Notes: generated by a model not told the origin, from the letters alone. DNA of 57,208 nucleotides from Streptomyces diastatochromogenes (GCA_001550305.1 LRTP01000076.1:1-57208); one strand, 5' to 3'; counted from the stretch's first letter, positions 7,734 to 17,418 are shown. A program made the numbers and translations.

Positions 7734-7749
7734 TCTACAGTGCTGTAGA
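7734..7749. promoter_or_regulatory. BlaI-like operator palindrome between tatA and the ion-channel gene
   Basis: TCTACAGTGCTGTAGA is a perfect dyad (TCTACAG/CTGTAGA) differing at one central base from the site at 1751. It is 58 bp from the tatA start and 88 bp from the channel start. Joint control of both genes by BlaI is inferred. Confidence 0.6.
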
Positions 7750-7837
7750 AGTCTCTCCCAGAGCATGATCGCTCAACAAGCCTGCCTTCCGGCCTGGTTG
7801 GCCGGGAACAGTGTGCTGCGCGGAGGAACGGAGCAGG

Positions 7838-8767
7838 ATGAGGGACGTAACGGCCGAGATGAAGTCCGCAGGTGAGGTCCTGGCGCGGCGGTGTCGTACG
7901 GTCACGGAGGCACGGTGGTTCGCCGTCACCGTCTTCGCCCTGATTCTCACCAATGCCGCACTGCTCGGTGTCGAGACGTACACCGGACTGGTGGAGGACT
8001 GGCACGGCTGGTTACGCCTGGCCGAACACGCCTGCGTCGCGGCCTTCACCGTGGAGATCCTGCTGAGGATCGCCGCGCACGCCGACCGTCCGAAGGACTT
8101 CTTCCGCGACCCGTGGAACCTCTTCGACCTCGCCGTGGTCCTGAGCGCGTTCCTGCCCGTCGTCCGCGAGAACACGACCGTGCTGCGGCTGTTGCGGCTG
8201 GCCCGCGTGCTGCGCACCGCCCGCTTCCTGCCGCAGCTGCGGATCGTGCTGGTCGCGGTCGGTCGCAGCCTCCCCGGCACGCTGAGCTTCCTCCTCGTCG
8301 GTGCGCTGCTGCTTTACGTCTACGCGATGGTGGGCTGGGTCTTCTTCGCCCGCTACGACCCGGAGCACTACGGCTCCATCGGTCGCTCCGTCCTCACCCT
8401 CTTCCTCCTCATGACCTTGGACGGCATCGGCGACGCCGTCCATGCCGGCCTGGAGATCTCCCGCTGGAGCATCGTCTACTACGCCTCCTACGTCCTGCTC
8501 GCTTCTTTCGTCCTCGTCAACGTCCTCATCGGCGTCGTCATCACCTCGCTGGATGAAGCGCGCGAGATGGAGGCGGACGAAGCCGAGGAGATTTCGGCCG
8601 GGGCGGCCCCCGCGGGTGCAACCTGCGCTCCTGAGCACGAACTGCGCGTTCATATCGCCAAGGCGCGACAGGCCCTTGATGAGCTGGAGGAGAGCCTTGA
8701 ACGACTCCCCGCGTCTCACCCAAGCGCAGCCGAAGCGAATGTGCCGTCCCCTTCCGGACGCAGCTGA
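7838..8767 (+). CDS. voltage-gated (NaChBac-like) ion channel
   Basis: This is a 309-residue six-helix channel subunit. ATG 7838 is preceded by GGAGCAGG. S1 is in AVTVFALILTNAALLGVET. An S4-type voltage sensor with regularly spaced arginines is RLLRLARVLRTARFLPQLRI. The pore region LFLLMTLDGIGDAV replaces the sodium-selective TLESW of NaChBac with TLDGI. S6 is SYVLLASFVLVNVLIGVVI. A charged coiled-coil-like C-terminus follows (residues 255-295), as in bacterial tetrameric channels. Ion selectivity cannot be stated. Confidence 0.85.
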   Translation: MRDVTAEMKSAGEVLARRCRTVTEARWFAVTVFALILTNAALLGVETYTGLVEDWHGWLRLAEHACVAAFTVEILLRIAAHADRPKDFFRDPWNLFDLAVVLSAFLPVVRENTTVLRLLRLARVLRTARFLPQLRIVLVAVGRSLPGTLSFLLVGALLLYVYAMVGWVFFARYDPEHYGSIGRSVLTLFLLMTLDGIGDAVHAGLEISRWSIVYYASYVLLASFVLVNVLIGVVITSLDEAREMEADEAEEISAGAAPAGATCAPEHELRVHIAKARQALDELEESLERLPASHPSAAEANVPSPSGRS

Positions 8768-8973
8768 GATGGACGGACTCGGCAGACGACCCTCGTCAGC
8801 TGGTCGCTGCGTTCGTCGGCGCGGGCCTCGCGGAGCGTTCGACGCCGCCGACCCCGAAGGCGCCGACTGGATCGAGCCGACCGTCCGGATCGGTCCGGCT
8901 GCACTGGGCGTCGCCGCGCTGGACGCACCAAGGTTCGCCACTGACACCGTGCCCGGCCCGTCCGAGTCCGGGA

Positions 8974-9482
8974 TGGCTACGCATGCGACCGTGCGGGTGG
9001 TGGCGAAGAGTGATCCGACCGGGCGGGCACGGCTGCGCGAGGCAGCTTCGGAGCTGTTCGCCGAGCACGGCTTCGCGGCGACCTCGACGCGGTCGACGGC
9101 AGCCGCGGCCGGCCTCTCACCGGTGCTCGCGACATGGCACTTCGGCTCCAAGCAGGGCCAGCGTGCGGCGGTCGACGAGTACGTGCTGGACCGCATCGGC
9201 GAGCAGCTCCGCGACCTGGACTCCGTGCAACCCGACAGGGGCCCGATGGTTTCGCTCGGGGAGGTCTCCGCCCGGGTCCTCGGCGCGGACCCGGTGCCGC
9301 GTGGCTACCTGCGCCGTGCCCTGCTGGAGGACAGCGCGGCAAGCGCGGAACTCGTCGGCCGCCTCCTGGCGTCTTGTCCATCCTGGGCTTGGCGGTGCCG
9401 GAATCCCAGTGCTCGGTCGGCGGATGAAAAGGTCATGGCGATGGGTGCGTTGAGTACGTTTGGCTCGAGCATTCCCGTATAG
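8974..9482 (+). pseudogene. truncated TetR-family regulator
   Basis: ATG 8974 begins a TetR N-terminus: ARLREAASELFAEHGFAATS, STAAAAGLSPVLATWHFGSK and VDEYVLDRIGEQL. Homology holds to about residue 130 (YLRRALLEDSAASAELVGRL). After that the frame becomes unrelated sequence and ends at 9482. The ligand-binding domain is cut, so a functional repressor is unlikely. No RBS stands out. Confidence 0.65.
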
Positions 9483-9628
9483 GGGGAGTGCAGGAAGGAG
9501 TCTGCGGGCAGGGCAGCCTGGAAGTGTGTGAGGCTGTCCAGTGTCCAGGGACAGAGGCTGCTGGCCCAAGGCCAAGCGAGAGTGTTCGGTCCGCCCTGGG
9601 ACAGACGGCGCGTTGACTCCAGGATGGC

Positions 9629-10264
9629 GTGGAGAAGGAAGCGGCTGCCGAAGGACTGTCCGATGCCGTGGGCCTGTTCCAGCAGCGCCCGTCCCAGGGC
9701 TGGGGCAGCCCCGCACAGATCAGCGACCCCGTCTACACCTCGGGCAGGTTCTTCGACGCGCTGGTCAAGGTGCCGGACTACCGCGGCCTGCCGGTCACCG
9801 TCGCCGCGCAGCAGGTCCAGCACAGCGGCTACCCACAGGCGTACGCCCAGCACGAGGGCGTGGCGGCGACACTGGCCGACGTGCTGACGGGGCGGGAGGG
9901 GCCGGCACTGAGCTGCACGGTGAGCGGGGCCAATCCAACTCCCTCCGACGCGGGGAGCGGTGCGGCGGGCACCGCGAGCAAGGCCGGTGGCGGTGTCGCG
10001 GCAGCCGTCCGGCGGGAGTTCGGCGGCGCGCCGGCCGCCCTGCCCACGACCGGCGGCGACAGCGTCAGCTACCCGATCCCGACCGATCAGCCTTCCACGG
10101 GCTGGTCCCTCGCCCTGTGGCTGGTCTGCCACGCCACCGAACTGCACGCCACATCCGTGACGTTCGACGGCCGGCGCTGGAGCAGCACCGCCTCGGACCG
10201 GGGCTGGACGCACACCACACCCGATCCCGGGCGGACCGGGACGCTGGCGGTGGCGCTGGGCTAG
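9629..10264 (+). pseudogene. 5'-truncated secreted protein related to cell-wall (lysozyme/NLP-like) actinomycete proteins
   Basis: The frame contains AVGLFQQRPSQGWGSPAQIS, then DPVYTSGRFFDALVKV and VAAQQVQHSGYPQAYAQHEG. These are hallmarks of a Streptomyces membrane-anchored lysozyme-like family; the GLFQQRPSQGWG block is the substrate-groove motif. The first part (signal anchor and catalytic glutamate region) is absent: homology starts abruptly near 9650. The C-terminal 90 residues (VAAAVRREFGGAPAALPTTG onward) look intact. Confidence 0.55.
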
Positions 10265-10544
10265 TACCCCAGCAGCGGTTCTCGGAATAGCTCATCGAGG
10301 GCCTGTCCGATGGGTCATGGAAGGTTGGGATGAGCTGTCTCCTCACACCCGATACAGCGCACCCATGGTCACCCCCTGTCGTCACGGTGCCCGTCGCCGC
10401 GTCTGCGCTGGTCACGTCCAATACTGGCGCCCAAAGGTTGACGCGTCACGTTGCGCGTAGGGGGACCTAGCGTCGTTCCGGATGCCGACACGGGCCTTCG
10501 CGGAGAAGCTGGAATGGACCGGCTTTGCGTAGAGAGGACCGCTC

Positions 10545-10742
10545 ATGTCGATGCTCGATAGGCTCAAAGGACTGCTCAAGGGACACGAGGACCAGGCTCG
10601 GCAAGGAGTCGAGAAGGCCGGAGACGCCTTCGACGCGAAGACTGGGAACAAGTACCAAGGCCAGACCGACACGGTACAACAGAAGCTCAACGAACAGCTT
10701 GGCAACCGGCCCTCCGACGAAGAGCGCCCGCCCCAGCCCTAA
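10545..10742 (+). CDS. MT0933/Rv0909-type small antitoxin protein
   Basis: This 65-residue hydrophilic protein (MSMLDRLKGLLKGHEDQARQ, GVEKAGDAFDAKTGNKYQGQ, TDTVQQKLNEQLG) matches the MT0933-type antitoxin family of actinobacteria. AGAGAGG lies upstream of the ATG. No adjacent toxin gene is present, and such genes are often solitary. It could instead be a CsbD-like stress protein, which it resembles in composition. Confidence 0.8.
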   Translation: MSMLDRLKGLLKGHEDQARQGVEKAGDAFDAKTGNKYQGQTDTVQQKLNEQLGNRPSDEERPPQP

Positions 10743-11240
10743 AACAACTTCCGGAGCCTATCTACCCGAGCCGACGAACCAGTCCAGCAACGTGGGGGAC
10801 GTACGGGCTTGCAACCCCGTTCGGCGTACTCCCGTGGGAGTGGGTTACTGATGGGCGGTACAGCCACTCGGAGGCCTGCCGCATGCCCCGCCGCCATCCC
10901 GAATAACGCGGGCTGCGCGCTGTATGGACAGGGCTGTGAGGATCGGCCACTCAGTCCGCTGCTTCCGGGCTGGTGGGGGTTCGCGGTATCCGCTCTCGCG
11001 TTCTGGAGAGCGGGGAAAGGCGGCTGACCGCCTGCACCTGGTCGGCTGTCCGAGCGCAGACGCGCATGCTGACCGAACCCGCCACCCCCTTGGCGCGCCC
11101 GTGCCGGTGCTGCCGTGCTCTGCCCCGCCACTCAGATCTGAGCTGCGAGGCCACCGAAGCGACAGCCGTTCTCCCGGCCGGCTCCCAAGGGGTGCACGGG
11201 GATCGCTACGAGGAAGACTCCTTCGACTACCCCTCGACCG
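10743..11240. other. intergenic stretch with no supported gene
   Basis: No frame here resembles a protein family and no hairpin stands out. The Rhs homology begins only near 11241. Confidence 0.5.
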
Positions 11241-12404
11241 TCCCCCTTCGGAGCCCCGCGCTCCGGCGGGACCGGCACCTGGCCCGACGACAAGACCTTC
11301 CTCGGCGACAGCAGCGACCCAACGTCCGGCATCACCTACATCGGCGCCCGCGAATACGACCCGAACAGCGGACGATTCATCAGCGTCGACCCCGTGCTGG
11401 ACACCTCCGACCCTCAGTCCCTCAACGGCTACACCTATGCCGACAACAACGCCGTCACCGACAGCGACCCCACCGGCCTGTGGCTTGACGACGGAACCGG
11501 CCACAACGAGCCACGCAGCGAAGGCCCCTCCGGTCCCAGCAGCCCGGCCCTGGCGTACCTGCGGAAAAAAACGGGCCCCGGCGGCTGCCACTACACCTGC
11601 GGCCCAAGCGGAACGACGAGCTCCGACAGTAACGGCAAGGCCGCCGGGACCGACCTCGCGAACTCACTCCCGCGCGCCGAGAACGGCTGGGACGGCTCCA
11701 GGCTGCACCAGGTATGGGTGCAGTACGGATACAACACCGATGGCGGAGGCTATTGGGACGCACCAGTGGGGGACGGCGACCGCACGGCCATGGCGTGCTA
11801 CGGACGCACCGCCTGCCAAGAGGCGGCCAAGGTGTGGGCGAACACCCACAACCTGGCGGCAGCCAAGCAGGTAGCCGCCACCTACTGCCTGTATCACGCC
11901 AAGCGCTGCACGATTGACGAGGGCGCCAATAACTCCATGAAGGATGCAGCAGAAACTGTGCCGATCCTTCTGGCCGGCGAGCTGGGCGCTGCAGGGCGAG
12001 CGGGAGGCTGCCTCCACAGCTTCGTCGGTGGCACCGAGGCACAACTTGCCGACACTCGGCTTCTGGAGGAGGGCCGTCGGAACCCTGTGGAGGATTCCGC
12101 TCGGTACGGAGGTGGGGACTCGGCTGCGGCTCGAGGAGACCGCAACGACTGTGAAGGCCAGAATCCTCGGGCTTCAGCCCAAGGAGCAAGCCAAGCGATC
12201 GAACTTCCGCACGCGCGACTCCCACTCTTTGGCACGTTCGACAGCTACCCCTACTGCCCGATGCTGGGGACGCCCTCTGACACCGAGCGGGCACTGGGCC
12301 GGTCCTTCGCCACGGCTGTCTTCGCATTCGTCGCCACCGGCTCCGCGAGCGACTGGTTTCCGTACGCGCCTGCGGCCACCGGAAGAATCCGACACTTCGG
12401 CTGA
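11241..12404 (+). pseudogene. C-terminal tip of an Rhs/YD-repeat toxin with a decayed Hint domain
   Basis: The frame enters at SPFGAPRSGGTGTWPDDKTF, then runs through the Rhs core end (SGITYIGAREYDPNSGRFIS; LNGYTYADNNAVTDSDPTGL), after which Rhs proteins diverge into toxin domains. About 180 variable residues follow, then GCLHSFVGGTEAQLAD, which resembles the start of a Hedgehog/intein (Hint) processing domain but loses similarity at once. The long N-terminal repeat barrel and signal peptide are missing. The cassette is a truncated orphan tip, either a pseudogene or a silent reservoir for tip exchange. Confidence 0.65.
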
Positions 12405-12416
12405 AGGCAAACAACC

Positions 12417-12656
12417 ATGAAGCACGTCTTCGGCCGTGAAACCCTGCCCCACTGGGCCGAGTTCCTCGTCCTGTTGGCAACCATCTACCCTGCGGACCGG
12501 CTGTATTCCCTGACCCTCGCCGACCGGTTCACGGAGTGGAACGAGTGGCTGCGTCCGCTTCCCTTCACCCTGGGAGTGCTGGTGCTCCTGGTCTTCATCG
12601 TGATGCCGGGCGCCGCCAAGCTCTGGAGGACTCTGCACGCGTCCACCGCCGAGTGA
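12417..12656 (+). CDS. small two-helix membrane protein, possible immunity partner of the Rhs tip
   Basis: This 79-residue protein starts 13 bp after the Rhs frame ends. It has two hydrophobic stretches (HWAEFLVLLATIYPADRLYS and LPFTLGVLVLLVFIVMPGAA) and a short polar tail. The position straight after an Rhs tip is where immunity genes sit, so that role is inferred from context only. Confidence 0.5.
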   Translation: MKHVFGRETLPHWAEFLVLLATIYPADRLYSLTLADRFTEWNEWLRPLPFTLGVLVLLVFIVMPGAAKLWRTLHASTAE

Positions 12657-12738
12657 CTTCCGCCGATGACCGGCGCACCGCAGCGAGAGGCGCCGGGTCC
12701 GTTGCCCCTGGCCGATCCGCGTGCAGTGGAAAGAGCCA

Positions 12739-13722
12739 TCACAACGAAAGCGCGGCGGGACGTACCAGGCCCGTGCGCTTGACGCCGGTGAGAATGGGCG
12801 TCACCTCGATGTCGGAGATATGCGGCAAGGCTCCCACCGTGCCGGTCAGCAATGCATAGAGCGCGCTCAGATCGGCGGCGGCCACGGCCACCAACAGACT
12901 GCTGGAGCCCGTTGTGGCGGCGGTGAAGCGCACCTGTGGATGCCGGCTGAGGATCTGCCCGGTCTCCTGCAACGCCCCTGGCATCGCCTTGATCCACAGC
13001 AGCGCCTCGGCATGCACCCCCAGCAGGGCGAGATCGACCTCGGTGGCCAGCCGGACGGCATGCGCCTCCACCAGGGCGTCCAGGCGGCGACGTACGGTCC
13101 GTGGAGTCCTGCCGGTGCGGCCGGCGAGCTCCTCGTACGTCATCCGGGAGTCCTCGATCAGCGCATCGATGAGTACGTCATCTTCCGGCGGCGGAGAGAG
13201 TGGCTCGGGGGAGGCGTCGAAGCCGGGCCACAGCTGAGCGGACTCCTCCTGGGTCAGTAGTCCCGCGCTCCAGGCAAACCCTGCGGGAAAGACTTTCAGC
13301 AGGTCGTACGACGTCCAGGACTGCACGGCCGCGGTCGCAGGCAGGTCGCGCAGGACAAGCTCGTTGCGGGCATCGGGTCCGTTCAGGAAGAGCACGGCGC
13401 AGATCTCGTCCCCTCCGCCCAGGATGTCGACCCAGACGGTGTCGTGGCGTCGGGCGAGGGTGGCGGCGATGGCGGTGATCCGATTGGGGCGGCAGCGGAT
13501 ACGCAACACCATGGGGATGAGGTGGGGATAGAGGGCGGGGTTGCGCACCGCCGTCGCCCGGAGGGTCTGGTCGTGGAACAGCGGTGCGGCGCGGCGCACG
13601 ACCGTGCGCTCCGAAACACCCAGCACGTCGGCGACATGTCGCCAGGAGGCGCGGGGGGACGCCAGCAGCACGGCCGTGATCCGCCGATCCACAGCATCAA
13701 GATCCTGGCGTACTTTCGGCAC
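12739..13722 (-). CDS. Lrp/AsnC-family regulator with two HTH-AsnC modules
   Basis: This 327-residue protein has two consecutive Lrp units. Module 1 is DAVDRRITAVLLASPRASWR followed by VADVLGVSERTVVRR and a RAM-like domain. Module 2 starts near residue 180 (DDVLIDALIEDSRMTYEELA, RTGRTPRTVRRRLDALVE) with a second RAM domain to the end. Two-module Lrp proteins regulate amino acid or amine metabolism in actinomycetes. The divergent amidohydrolase at 14331 is a plausible target. A decayed partial copy of this gene lies between the two. Confidence 0.88.
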   Translation of the reverse strand: MPKVRQDLDAVDRRITAVLLASPRASWRHVADVLGVSERTVVRRAAPLFHDQTLRATAVRNPALYPHLIPMVLRIRCRPNRITAIAATLARRHDTVWVDILGGGDEICAVLFLNGPDARNELVLRDLPATAAVQSWTSYDLLKVFPAGFAWSAGLLTQEESAQLWPGFDASPEPLSPPPEDDVLIDALIEDSRMTYEELAGRTGRTPRTVRRRLDALVEAHAVRLATEVDLALLGVHAEALLWIKAMPGALQETGQILSRHPQVRFTAATTGSSSLLVAVAAADLSALYALLTGTVGALPHISDIEVTPILTGVKRTGLVRPAALSL

Positions 13723-13794
13723 CCCAACCCCTCAGTGATCTTCTTCCTCTGGGGAGGAGCGTATCCGGGGAGCGAAATTGTCGGCGACGCGCTA

Positions 13795-14135
13795 CGTGCT
13801 CCAGCCCCGACGGATTGTGGCTCGACCGGGTGCATCGGGCCTCTCGTCATCGTCCTGGAAGGCGGCCATCGCGGAACGCCGTCCTCGGTGTCCGCCGTGA
13901 TCAGTGCGGTGTCGATGCCGAGGGGTTGGGGGAGGCGCTGTCGGTGGCGCAGGGTCGCGGACGTCCGTCGCGCGCGATGTGCCTTCGGCGTACAGCGGTG
14001 CCGTGCGGCGTACGGCGGTGCGCTCGGACAGGCCCGGGCGGCGTGGCCAGCTCGTGCCAGGAGGCGCGCGGCGAGGCGAGAAGGGCAGCCGGTAGCCGCG
14101 AGCCGACGATCCGGGTCGTCGAGTGTTTGGCGCAT
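13795..14135 (-). pseudogene. decayed partial copy of an Lrp/AsnC regulator
   Basis: ATG 14135 opens MRQTLDDPDRRL, and after a frameshift the sequence continues GLSERTAVRRTAPLYAEGTS and RATDVRDP. These match the N-terminal module of the intact regulator (GVSERTVVRRAAPLFHDQTL, RATAVRNP). The remainder is missing or scrambled. It is a relic of a duplicated or replaced regulator upstream of the amidohydrolase. Confidence 0.65.
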
Positions 14136-14330
14136 GATCAGCATTCTTGGCGGCAGATGGGGCGTAGTTTCTGTGTTTCTGGCACTGGAATGTATGTGAA
14201 TCGGCGGTGAGTCCGTAGAACGGTCTTGTCGGCGGACGTGGTGGACGACCCCTCGGCCGGGCGCGGCCGCGGCCCCCTGCGGCCCCTGACACGCCCTCAA
14301 CGACGACTTTCAGATGGTGGGGAGAAGACC

Positions 14331-15950
14331 ATGACTGACCACGGAGCCGATCTGGTGATTCGGGCCGACGCGGTGCACACATTGGTGCCCGGCCGGGCAC
14401 CGCAGCGGGCGCTGGCCGTACGGGGTGACCGCATCGCGGCTCTGTCCCCCGACCCGAACGGACTCGATCACTCGGTGACCGCTCGCACCACGGTCCACGA
14501 CCTGCCGGGTGCCACGGTGCTGCCCGCGTTCGACGACACTCACACCCACCTGATCTACGCCGCGCTCGGCGCGCAGGACGTTCCCGTGCACCAGGCACGC
14601 ACGATCTCCGAGTTCCTGGACCTGATCCGGCAGCGGGCCGAGGTCACCCCGGAGGGGGAGTGGATCCGCACCACCACGAACTGGCAGGAACTCAACCTGG
14701 CCGAGCGCCGCATGCCCACCGCGGCCGAACTCGACCGGGCCACCGACCGGCACCCGGTCCTGGTCAAGCGCGGCGGCCACAACGACGTCGTCAACACTTA
14801 CGCGCTGCGGCTGGCGGGCATCACCGAGGACACCCCCGTACCGCCCGGCGGTGTGATCGGCCGCGACGCGGACGGCAGGCTCGACGGTCGGCTGATCGAC
14901 AACGCCCTGGGCCTGGTGGAGCGCCTGGTTTCGGCGCCGGACCGGTCCCAGCGGATCGACGGGTTGCGTCTGGCCACCAGCCAGTACGCCGTCACCGGCA
15001 TCGGCAGCGTGCGCGACTGCGCGGTCACCCCCGAGGACTACAGGGTGCTGCTCGCCGCCCGCGAGGCGGGGGCGCTGAGCACCCGGGTGCGGACGCTGAT
15101 CTCGGCACTCGGCATGACCAGCGCGGCCCAGGTCGAGGACCTGCTCGACGTCATGGAGGACTGGCGCTACGGCTCCGACCCGTGGCTGCGGGTATGGGGA
15201 GTGAAGTTCGGGCTCGACGGCGGGCTGGAGGCCGGGGCCACCGAAGAGCCGTACGCCTGCGACCACTCCTTCTCCGGCACGCTGACCTGGGAGCCCGGCG
15301 CGCTGGTCGAGGCGGTCGAGGCCGTGGTCCGCCGCGGCTGGCGCGTCGGTACGCACGCCTACGGCGACCGCGCGGTCCGCATCCTTCTGGACGTCTACGA
15401 ACGCGTCCTCGCCCGCAACCCCGGCCTGCCTGCCGGCACGCTGGTGATGGAGCACGGCGGTCTGGCGGCCCCCGAACAGCGCACCCGTGCCGTCGAGTTG
15501 GGCATCCCCGTCACCATCCAGCAGCCGCTGCTGCACGACACCGCCGAGGTGGAGGAGGGCTTCTGGGGCCCGGAACGCGTCGCCCGCCTCTTCCCCGCCC
15601 GCGGCTGGATCGACCTGGGTGCCCAGGTCAGCGCCGGATCCGACTTCCCCGTCGGCCAGCTCGGCGCCATGCGCTCCGTCTGGGGCATGACCACCCGCCA
15701 GACCGCCATCGGCGTCAAGGGCCCCGAGCACGCCATCACCTATCAGGAAGCCCTCGCGCTGCACACCACCAACGCCGCCCGCCTGTGCGGCGAGGAGAGC
15801 CTGCGCGGCGCCCTCACCCCGGGCCGCTTCGCCGACCTCACCGTCTGGGACCGGGACCCCGCCCACTGCCCCAGCGACGCGCTACGCGATCTCAACCCCA
15901 TCCGCACCATCGTCGGCGGCCTCCTCGTCACACCCGCCGATGCCCACTAG
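14331..15950 (+). CDS. amidohydrolase family 3 (YtcJ-like) metal-dependent hydrolase
   Basis: This 539-residue enzyme starts at ATG 14331 after GGTGGGGAGAAG. Metal-site motifs are in order: FDDTHTHLI (HxH) near residue 70, a conserved lysine in VWGVKFGLDGGLEAG, HAYGDRA, MEHGG, and GSDFPVGQLGAM near the end. The C-terminal LTPGRFADLTVWDRDP is the closing beta domain. Family members cleave amide or formamide bonds of small molecules in the cytoplasm. The substrate is unknown. It is a monocistronic gene divergent from Lrp-type regulators. Confidence 0.9.
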   Translation: MTDHGADLVIRADAVHTLVPGRAPQRALAVRGDRIAALSPDPNGLDHSVTARTTVHDLPGATVLPAFDDTHTHLIYAALGAQDVPVHQARTISEFLDLIRQRAEVTPEGEWIRTTTNWQELNLAERRMPTAAELDRATDRHPVLVKRGGHNDVVNTYALRLAGITEDTPVPPGGVIGRDADGRLDGRLIDNALGLVERLVSAPDRSQRIDGLRLATSQYAVTGIGSVRDCAVTPEDYRVLLAAREAGALSTRVRTLISALGMTSAAQVEDLLDVMEDWRYGSDPWLRVWGVKFGLDGGLEAGATEEPYACDHSFSGTLTWEPGALVEAVEAVVRRGWRVGTHAYGDRAVRILLDVYERVLARNPGLPAGTLVMEHGGLAAPEQRTRAVELGIPVTIQQPLLHDTAEVEEGFWGPERVARLFPARGWIDLGAQVSAGSDFPVGQLGAMRSVWGMTTRQTAIGVKGPEHAITYQEALALHTTNAARLCGEESLRGALTPGRFADLTVWDRDPAHCPSDALRDLNPIRTIVGGLLVTPADAH

Positions 15951-16135
15951 GGGACCGCACACCGCGGATGGAAGAGGCGCGCGACTCGCCTGGCACGCAG
16001 CAACTACAGCGACCGGGCGCGTCGCGCGGACAGGTGCGATGTGTGTCCCAGCGGCAACCCAGGTGCAGGGCCTGCCGATCACGGAGTTGCGGCGTTCTGT
16101 GATCAGAAGGGGGACCTGTGCCCGTGTCGTGGGCG

Positions 16136-16480
16136 GTCTCGCGGATCGGTGGTATCTGTATGCGCCCGACCTTTGAGGTCACGACCGAAACAATCGGCCT
16201 GGCGCGTACCTGTTTGAGTTGATGCGCGATGACGCGCTGGGGCTCATGGACGTGCTCGGTCTGGATCGGGTCTCGCTCGTTGGACACTCGCTGGCTGGAG
16301 TGGTGGCGTACCTGCTCGCGGAATCGGGACACGTCCCACACGGGCTTGAACTGGGTGCAGTCGGCCCAATGCCCTGGCGTGACGACTGGGGACAACGGGC
16401 GGCAGCGGGCGTCCGCACTCAATGGGGCTTGGTGGTGAACGCGCCGCGCGAGCGGCCCAGGCACTTACCTCCTGCATCAC
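16136..16480 (+). pseudogene. alpha/beta hydrolase remnant
   Basis: The reading frame gives RWYLYAPDL, a stop codon, then GHDRNNRPGAYLFELMRDD, ALGLMDVLGLDRVSLVGHSL and AGVVAYLLAESGHV. This is the N-terminal third of an alpha/beta hydrolase with the GHSLAG nucleophile elbow. The stop, the lost C-terminal half and the missing acid/His part make it non-functional. Confidence 0.65.
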
Positions 16481-16604
16481 CTCCACCAGGCGCGGGCGAC
16501 GAGGCTGTGCCACGGCAACTCGTCCAGATGTCCTGCCGGTCCGCCCCCTTTGCCGTGGGGATCGGCGGCGGATCGGGCTCCGATCCCCTCGATGGGCGCA
16601 TGCC

Positions 16605-17225
16605 CTACGCGACCGCCGGGGCGTCGCCGGGCATGCAGGTGATGGCCTCGAAGAGGAGAAGGCCCTGATCCACCAGCTCCTCCCTCGAGATGTCCAGAAC
16701 TCCGTTGAACCAGCTCAGCAGCATCTCGCTGACCGCGCCCACGACGGCCACGGACATGGTGGCGGTGTCGATCCGGGGATCGTGAAGCCCTTCCCTGAGG
16801 AGAGAGTCCACGAGGCCGCTCATGCGCTGCAGGCCCAGACGTCGTTCGCGTGCTGTGAGGGGACCGGCACCCAGGGATTCCGCGAGTTTGACGCGACCCT
16901 TTCTCGGGTCTTGCAGGGGAAGCCCGACGATGACGTCGATCATGTGTCGAGCCCGGTCGCGCAGCGGCTGGCCTGTGCCAATCGCCTCGGTGCATCGGGT
17001 GATCTGTTCCTCGTAGATGTCTCTCATGAGCGCTGCCATGAGGTCGTCAAGGGATGAGAAGCTCTCCGTGAAGTACCTGTCCTTCAGCCCGGCGTGGCGG
17101 AGTACCGCGCTGATCGACGTGTGGGCGTATCCCTGGCTGGAGAAAAGCTCGAGACCGCTTTCCATGAGGCGCTGACGGCGGAGCGATGTGCGCTGTTCCG
17201 CCGTTGCTCCGCCATATGTCCTCAT
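16605..17225 (-). CDS. TetR-family transcriptional repressor
   Basis: This 206-residue protein has an N-terminal HTH (LMESGLELFSSQGYAHTSIS, AVLRHAGLKDRYFTESFSSL) and an all-helical ligand domain. It is divergent from the aldehyde dehydrogenase / GMC oxidoreductase operon. The dyad ACCCATCTGG-N12-CCAGATGGGT lies in the shared region and is the likely operator, so control of the alcohol/aldehyde oxidation genes by a small inducer is inferred. Confidence 0.9.
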   Translation of the reverse strand: MRTYGGATAEQRTSLRRQRLMESGLELFSSQGYAHTSISAVLRHAGLKDRYFTESFSSLDDLMAALMRDIYEEQITRCTEAIGTGQPLRDRARHMIDVIVGLPLQDPRKGRVKLAESLGAGPLTARERRLGLQRMSGLVDSLLREGLHDPRIDTATMSVAVVGAVSEMLLSWFNGVLDISREELVDQGLLLFEAITCMPGDAPAVA

Positions 17226-17386
17226 GATGTACGACCTCTCCTTGAGGCGTCCTGCTCATGGCGCGCTGTCGCGCACCGGGACCCGGTCTGCCGACCACGA
17301 TGCTCACTGGCATGGCGTGAGGTTTTGAGCCGTCGGTCCGGACTTCCCTCATCGGGCGGCGACCAAAGTTTTTCTGCCAATATTCT

Positions 17387-17418
17387 ACCCATCTGGTGAC
17401 GGTTTACCCCAGATGGGT
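17387..17418. promoter_or_regulatory. long inverted repeat in the TetR/aldehyde dehydrogenase intergenic region
   Basis: ACCCATCTGG (17387-17396) and CCAGATGGGT (17409-17418) are perfect 10-bp arms with a 12-bp spacer. The site is 162 bp before the tetR start and 244 bp before the dehydrogenase start. It is the best operator candidate in the 436-bp gap (17226-17661), which holds no gene. Confidence 0.6.

Noticed and set aside
6742..7875. 377-codon plus-strand frame covering the CBS remnant and tatA antisense
   Set aside because: Only 6870-7375 has homology. The rest is antisense to tatA and its operator region, so it is a chance extension.
14310..15866. 518-codon minus-strand frame opposite the amidohydrolase
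   Set aside because: Shadow of a gene with intact catalytic motifs on the plus strand.
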